Assembly (NCBI GenBank): GCA_030631415.1
Contig: DAOVLE010000260.1
Span: forward strand, 1 to 6,649
From: JAAEQG01 sp023133475
GTDB taxonomy: Bacteria > Planctomycetota > Phycisphaerae > UBA1845
Reading direction: 5' to 3'
Length of the DNA: 6,649 bases
Below, piece after piece: positions 5,801 through 6,649 of this stretch. The notes below the pieces were generated by a model that saw only the letters and a list, made by a program, of their open reading frames with translations, was not told the DNA's origin and did not search any database. A program made the position numbers and the translations under genes. How positions within the stretch are numbered: position 1 is the first letter of the stretch; each line of letters starts with the position of its first letter.

Positions 5801-6648
5801 TCGCACAGCACCGGTGAGGCGGCTCCCCCCAGTGCCCCGTTCAGGGTGACGCGAAGCTGAAGGAAGGTGCCGGCAATGCCAGACAGAGGCGCCCCGTTGT
5901 CCACCTGAACATAGGTCTCCCCGCCGAGACTACCCTCGGCATCGGCTGCACGAACCTCCACCACAATGCTGGTGCCGGGCGGTTCGTGTGGAATAGCGCA
6001 ATCCTCGTCATTCCACCTCACCCATGCCCAGTCCGTATGAGCCGGGCGCCCCTCATGCACAAAAGTCCAGCTTCCCTGTTGCACCACCGAAAGCAACCCG
6101 ATCCCGGTCATGTCGCTATAGTTGTACGGAGACGCCCCGGAACCGAGACTGACCGTCAAATCAACCGCGCCCAGACCGTCACCGCCGGCGTTCGGGTCGA
6201 TTCGCATCACGTTGCTCGAATTGTAGTTTGTCACCCAGACCTTGCCGTTGGCATCGACCGCCACCCCCGTGGGCATGCTTCCAACGCCAATGACTTTCCG
6301 CACGTTCCCATCGTTGTCAAGCCGCGATACGTCGTAGCCGTGACTGTTAGCCACCCAGACATTATTGTCCACCGGCGTCACCGCCACACCACGATCCCCG
6401 CTCGCGCCGTCGGTGACCTTCGGGAAACCAGAATAGACCGTGCCATCAGGATAATACTTGCAGACCTCGTTGCGGGCGTAACGAGTGTGCCAGACATTCC
6501 CCAGGGTGTCTATACCCATCCCATAAGCGTCCAGAAGACTCATATTTTGGTAGGTGTCGTCCGCCGTGGAGATCGTGCCCTTGGTGTCATATCGCAGCAG
6601 GCCCATCGGGTTTCGACTGGAGGCCCAAAGAACCCCATTGCCGTCCAC
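1..6648 (-). CDS. Giant multidomain extracellular (surface/adhesin-like) protein, partial at both ends
   Basis: A single minus-strand frame is open for 2,216 codons with no stop and continues past both edges, so neither start nor stop can be given. Residue numbers here count from the right edge (residue 1 = 6646-6648). Visible order: NHL-type propeller blades (1-170), beta-sandwich (171-291), ten DCNxNGxPDEC repeats (295-477), beta-rich domain (478-656), GATase-like alpha/beta domain (657-875), PKD/Ig-like (876-959), CARDB (960-1078), two Ig-like domains (1079-1279), then eight CARDB units (1280-2216, the last incomplete). All recognised modules are typical of secreted or surface proteins, and the chain is strongly acidic and poor in lysine. 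The domain style points to Planctomycetota. A role in adhesion or as an extracellular scaffold is inferred; no substrate or partner can be named. No frameshift or internal stop was found when every codon was read. Confidence 0.95.
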   Translation of the reverse strand, partial: MDGNGVLWASSRNPMGLLRYDTKGTISTADDTYQNMSLLDAYGMGIDTLGNVWHTRYARNEVCKYYPDGTVYSGFPKVTDGASGDRGVAVTPVDNNVWVANSHGYDVSRLDNDGNVRKVIGVGSMPTGVAVDANGKVWVTNYNSSNVMRIDPNAGGDGLGAVDLTVSLGSGASPYNYSDMTGIGLLSVVQQGSWTFVHEGRPAHTDWAWVRWNDEDCAIPHEPPGTSIVVEVRAADAEGSLGGETYVQVDNGAPLSGIAGTFLQLRVTLNGALGGAASPVLCDLSIGGDLPAGMDCQSNGVPDNCDIAAGTSPDCNLNAYPDECEIASGAAADCNENGIPDECDIAAGTSKDCNASDVPDECEVAGGTAADCNNNSIPDECDIAAGTSKDCNASDVPDECEVAGGTAADCNNNSIPDECDIAAGTSRDCNTNSVPDECDVDDEYSEDCNDNGIPDECDLIGGTSHDCNANGLPDECELAGVLIDLDFNSGVDSLGNSQGDLVFNGSGAFQVTFTDDDSSGSNGGNAGGVHISNINYGNIKVGTGDLVLGAFNSFDGPNNYHSSGIVAHFSHGVELVQLDDTDDDGTLKTLFAFDEGGALIGQTAAGSQITFQIDISMTGGTLIHSVEFDTQAGSAGGSYDGTVFTIDNFHVEGASGRRVLMVNVHGSSYDADGYSIYQTLVQAGAEATYVNLSSHGQVANLLAANRYDQIWVFDLSSGTDSYPTDWQAIGDWFNTDPSRVVICDSRMISSYWNGRCTNEGQNLTENYYENMKIRGGGLLLGTDHDVFQSGINSINAHIGLQPFVGNFSLTYIPVDVGNPLMNCPNDMGTQLWDDSSPGQTPYGLQPNGRILYTIAWHSNNHDTPGISATIQGEIGFHVEISSPATGSTFVFSQPVTFTTTVTNGDPPFTYAWHSSLDGALGSGETLEVSTLSPGTHAITVLSEDGMGRDDDDSIMVIILPQPDLELTDCTAPAEVDAGQPMDVGWTVTNIGNAEAVGSWADQLYLSDDDAVGGDILLGSFSVTGPLAVGGTYQRTEAVVVPAELVGDYWVIAITDTGDAVDNQWLRDNNATICGTVTVNDTWPPETTFTFGPADGALLNITEVTFEWAGTDNFTPVGELVYSSCFWAECDPSAGPFSVDTSYTFHGLDDGVVTIKVVSRDLAGNVDPTPVVRSFTVDLTSPEIIQQTLFGEGYVPVDHVDVTFSETVNAGTFTADDVELAGPGGAIAIDSLVDLGDNVWRIGFASQDSEGQYTVTIGPEIEDLVGNAMEAAYVGNFTIVLPDLEVNNIAIPAEAQTEEEIEVGWTVTNAGSGSAAQEWEDCVYLSDDNAIGDDTPLGCFTRPVELASDEHYDTSAMVTIPEMLPEGDWWIVVVTDANNAIVESAEGVTSNGLVSDTPIALTRAPRPDLVVTGLTPPPNIPAGTLVEVVWTVTNIGTAPAVGPWNERIAGSTDDTIGDDNAGANEYRYAGILQPGDSLVRIDTYQVPDPAPSGDFWIVVCVDTAGEILEFDDDNNCAIAEVCIDCEQPDLVVTDIVGPAEAAEFMNVQWTVRNDGNETAYGVWTDQVYLSEDMQAGDDILVGEFMQLGPLADGVSYTGDELVPIPVDLEGTYYLVVLTDALNDLPEPGGEGNNSLVSSNGVVINQADLPDLVVTGLTAPAEGVTGELVDVSWAVANNGELAADGSWIDRVYLSADDQLDAGDEIMALFAPPGLLDPTESYPGSVQFALPDEPGSYWVIVHTDANDNIEEGLDDNNNVYVAGVATVVNPAPRPDLVMVEVIAAAGGEAGGEVPVQWTVRNDGNAEAAGGWFDRVYVSTDAVPGDDLQLAEFERVDPLDFGEQYIRQENVTVPFTFEGEYYFLVVTDAHDEIDEGADAGINFGFTSESTLISQPDLPDLTVTAINASTSGFTSQSIELTWEVSNIGEWPAFGDWKDRLYVSTDDQWDVGDVQLGFSDIDGPLADGASYVAGGDYVLPAEAGTYWFIVITNSDGDVEEGTDLVNNTYVSPSAITLVYMPRPDLQVTSVEPPATEVSGEPVEVTWTVANTSTDTVATGPWYERLYISPNAQIGNDSLVANIFYDETLQPGESIVRHYDLTTPYMPEGYYLVVCVDAASDVIETNEDNNCAIAATASQIELPDLVVSDVVAPADAVADATVQVSWTLTNTGGATTYPFHWIDAVYASQGGEDTLIASALQMLPLAASQERVVSLDVTIPSHF
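2812..3111 (-). other. SbsA/Big_5-type bacterial Ig-like domain (domain of the giant CDS)
   Basis: Residues 1180-1279 begin SPEIIQQTLFGEGYVPVDHV and contain VDVTFSETVNAGTFTADDVEL, VWRIGFASQDSEGQYTVTI and IEDLVGNAM. The core 'V-x-V-T-F-S-E-x-V ... F-T-A-D-D-V-x-L ... Y-T-V-x-I-x-P-x-I-x-D-x-x-G-N-x-M' is the signature of the Ig-like domain first described in SbsA-type S-layer proteins and widespread in adhesins. The sequence is complete, with both the start strand and the 'D-L-V-G-N-A-M' end motif. It closes the two-domain insert between CARDB 1 and the C-terminal CARDB array. Confidence 0.8.
3112..3414 (-). other. Bacterial Ig-like domain, 'PPETTF...DLAGNVD' type (domain of the giant CDS)
   Basis: Residues 1079-1179 show WPPETTFTFGPADGA, VTFEWAGTDNFTP, LVYSSCFWAEC, YTFHGLDDGVVTIKV, SRDLAGNVDPTP and VRSFTVDLT. 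The order 'P-E-T-T-F-x-x-G-P-A-D-G ... V-T-F-x-W-x-G-x-D ... A-x-D-x-A-G-N-x-D-x-T-P ... F-x-V-D' is a well-known bacterial Ig-like/FN3-like module of secreted proteins. Two Cys five residues apart in the third strand region (SSCFWAEC) may form a local disulphide. It is directly joined to the next Ig-like domain by the DLTSPEI linker. Confidence 0.8.
3415..3771 (-). other. CARDB domain 1 (domain of the giant CDS)
   Basis: Residues 960-1078 carry the full CARDB pattern: PQPDLELTD at the start, then VGWTVTNIGNAEA, WADQLYLSDDDAVGGD, a middle 'LAVGGTY' turn, and GDYWVIAITDT followed by the acidic D-N-N loop. CARDB (cell adhesion related domain found in bacteria) is a roughly 110-120-residue Ig-like sandwich found in tandem in surface proteins. 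This copy is separated from the other eight by two Ig-like domains, and it has a single Cys near its end (NNATICGTV) that those neighbours lack. Confidence 0.88.
3772..4023 (-). other. PKD/Ig-like beta-sandwich domain (domain of the giant CDS)
   Basis: Residues 876-959 read as one Ig-like or PKD-type unit: ISSPATGSTFVFSQPVTF, then TNGDPPFTYAWHSSLDG, LGSGETLEVSTLSPGTH and AITVLSEDGMG. The pattern 'S-P-x-x-G-S-x-F ... V-T-F ... Y-x-W-x-S-S-L-D-G-x-L-G-S-G ... L-S-P-G-T-H-x-I-T' is the usual signature of these roughly 85-residue spacers in secreted bacterial proteins. It is followed by an acidic run, RDDDDS, and a short strand leading to the first CARDB domain. The likely role is spacing or structural. 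Confidence 0.75.
4024..4680 (-). other. ThuA/class I glutamine-amidotransferase-like alpha/beta domain (domain of the giant CDS)
   Basis: Residues 657-875 differ in texture from the rest of the chain, with strands alternating with helices: RRVLMVNVHG (strand), DADGYSIYQTLVQAG (helix), AEATYVNLSS (strand), HGQVANLLAANR (helix), YDQIWVFDLS (strand), PTDWQAIGDWFNTDP (helix), SRVVICDSRMISSYW (strand and turn), NYYENMKIR (helix), GGGLLLGTDHD (strand) and FQSGINSINAHIGL (helix). This pattern, with GGGLLLGTDH and an early helix ending in AG before a T-Y-V strand, fits the flavodoxin-like fold of ThuA and class I glutamine-amidotransferase-like proteins. Cys743 (4420-4422) follows a hydrophobic strand and His784 (4297-4299) follows another. 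Whether they form a catalytic pair is unknown. The final part, residues about 797-875, looks like added beta structure. An inactive binding domain is equally possible. Confidence 0.55.
4681..5217 (-). other. Beta-rich domain of unassigned family (domain of the giant CDS)
   Basis: Residues 478-656 are rich in Gly, Ser, Asp and Asn with alternating hydrophobic positions, suggesting a beta-sandwich or jelly-roll fold. Landmarks are VLIDLDFNSGVDSLG, GDLVFNGSGAFQVTF, a Gly/Ser/Asn-rich loop DSSGSNGGNAGG, the acidic loop LDDTDDDGT before KTLFAFDEGGALIGQT, and a last strand TVFTIDNFHVEG. The stretch 'F-S-H-G-V-E-L-V ... D-D-D-G ... L-F-A-F-D-x-G-G-A-L-I-G-Q-T' and the closing 'IDNFHVEG' resemble carbohydrate-binding-like or anchor-type beta-sandwich domains of secreted proteins, in which a strand ending in 'ID(N/D)' closes the fold. 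I do not recognise a specific family. The acidic loop could bind calcium. It sits between the Cys-rich repeats and the alpha/beta domain. Confidence 0.5.
5218..5766 (-). repeat. Ten tandem 57-bp / 19-aa DCNxNGxPDEC repeats (calcium-loop-like, Cys-rich)
   Basis: Residues 295-477 are nine full units of 19 residues plus a final 12-residue half unit, all in frame. Units in protein order are at 5710-5766, 5653-5709, 5596-5652, 5539-5595, 5482-5538, 5425-5481, 5368-5424, 5311-5367, 5254-5310 and 5218-5253. The consensus is D-C-N-x-N-G/S-I/V-P-D-E-C-D/E-I/V-A-x-G-T-x-x, with two Cys per unit, nine residues apart. The Asp/Asn spacing (D1, N3, N5, G6, D9) resembles the calcium loops of thrombospondin type 3 repeats and dockerins, so calcium binding with local disulphides is a reasonable inference. 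The first unit has Q for N3 and N for the Glu (PDNC), and the eighth has a divergent spacer, VDDEYSE. This repeat type is common in large secreted proteins of Planctomycetota. It forms a linker between the propeller and sandwich part and the rest. Confidence 0.93.
5368..5595 (-). repeat. Two 114-bp higher-order copies inside the DCN repeat block
   Basis: The pair of units at 5482-5595 and the pair at 5368-5481 encode the same alternating pattern: an 'A' unit, DCNASDVPDECEVAGGTAA, then a 'B' unit, DCNNNSIPDECDIAAGTSK (Arg at the last position in the second copy). By eye the two 114-bp copies differ at about 8 positions, roughly 93% identity, far closer than other units of the block. Another B-like unit at 5596-5652 differs from 5482-5538 at only about four bases. 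This is best explained by recent in-frame duplication of a two-unit block. Confidence 0.85.
5776..6138 (-). other. Beta-sandwich domain following the propeller (domain of the giant CDS)
   Basis: Residues 171-291 begin with ASPYNYSDMTG and contain GSWTFVHEGRP, WAWVRWNDED, GTSIVVEVRAAD, GTFLQLRVTLNG and SPVLCDLSIGG. I recognise this set (Y-S-D-M-T-G start, 'tW...d.g', 'G-T-S-I-x-V-x-V-R-A-A-D', 'F-x-Q-L-R-V-T-L', 'S-P-V-L-x-D-L') as a beta-sandwich that commonly follows NHL blades in large secreted bacterial proteins. I cannot give a family accession from memory. The regular alternation of hydrophobic residues supports seven to eight strands. It probably packs on the propeller as a structural or binding module. 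It leads directly into the Cys-rich repeats. Confidence 0.6.
6139..6648 (-). other. NHL/Vgb-type beta-propeller blades (domain of the giant CDS, N-terminal side cut off)
   Basis: Residues 1-170 hold at least four repeats of the pattern 'G-x-A/I-V/D-x-x-G-x-V-W-x-x-x-...-R/K-x-D/P-x-G', for example VDGNGVLWASS, GMGIDTLGNVWHTR, GVAVTPVDNNVWVANSHG and GVAVDANGKVWVTNYNSSNV. This is the blade signature of NHL-repeat and streptogramin-lyase-like (Vgb) propellers, in which a short strand ending in VW is followed by a loop and a strand carrying an R-x-D element. Such propellers have six or seven blades, so two or three more probably lie just outside the right edge. In secreted proteins they usually bind proteins or glycans. 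The lyase activity of true Vgb cannot be claimed, because no catalytic residues were identified. Confidence 0.85.
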
Positions 6649-6649
6649 C

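Noticed and set aside
5119..5817. Plus-strand open frame of 232 codons with a Gly/Ala/Val/Ile-rich repeated translation
   Set aside because: The apparent hydrophobic repeats are the antisense of the DCNxNGxPDEC units. The minus strand gives a known repeat type with conserved Cys, so the plus reading is a shadow.
6139..6648. Functional streptogramin lyase (Vgb) enzyme
   Set aside because: The blades resemble the Vgb/NHL propeller fold, but only about four blades are visible and no catalytic residues can be identified, so an antibiotic-resistance function is not supported.
1..6649. Search for promoters, ribosome binding sites, terminators, tRNAs, insertion sequences and attachment sites
   Set aside because: The window is coding throughout in one frame, and nothing with the form of such an element stood out by eye. 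Internal Met codons are not credible starts, because domain homology continues upstream of each.

Overview
The whole window lies inside one very large protein-coding gene on the minus strand. Read in the frame whose codons occupy positions 1-3, 4-6, ..., 6646-6648 of the minus strand, there is no stop codon in 2,216 consecutive codons. The gene enters at the right edge and leaves at the left edge, so its start, its end, its promoter and terminator, and its neighbours are all outside. I see no RNA gene, mobile element, CRISPR array or intergenic stretch. The other open frames on both strands are shadows of this gene.

The protein is a mosaic of extracellular modules. From N- to C-terminus (right to left in the window): NHL/Vgb-type beta-propeller blades (about 6139-6648); a beta-sandwich that typically follows such blades (5776-6138); ten Cys- and Asp-rich 19-residue repeats of the DCNxNGxPDEC type (5218-5766); an unassigned beta-rich domain (4681-5217); an alpha/beta domain that looks like a ThuA/class I glutamine-amidotransferase-like fold (4024-4680); a PKD/Ig-like domain (3772-4023); a first CARDB domain (3415-3771); two different bacterial Ig-like domains (2812-3414); then eight more CARDB domains in tandem, the last cut by the window edge (1-2811).

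The organism is most likely a member of the Planctomycetota, possibly of the Phycisphaerae. This rests on the DCNxNGIPDECDIAxGTS repeat combined with NHL, CARDB and Ig-like modules in one giant acidic protein, a style familiar from that phylum. The base composition looks moderately GC-rich. The lineage call is an inference from protein style only.

The likely job of the protein is at the cell surface or outside the cell: adhesion, matrix binding or another calcium-stabilised scaffold function. The propeller and the alpha/beta domain sit toward the N-terminal side of a long stalk of CARDB and Ig-like domains. No signal peptide, membrane anchor or sorting signal can be checked, because both ends are missing. 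I found no evidence for a new multi-gene system. The most unusual points are the alpha/beta domain embedded in an adhesin-like chain, the recently duplicated repeat block, and the near absence of lysine from the last 1,061 visible residues.
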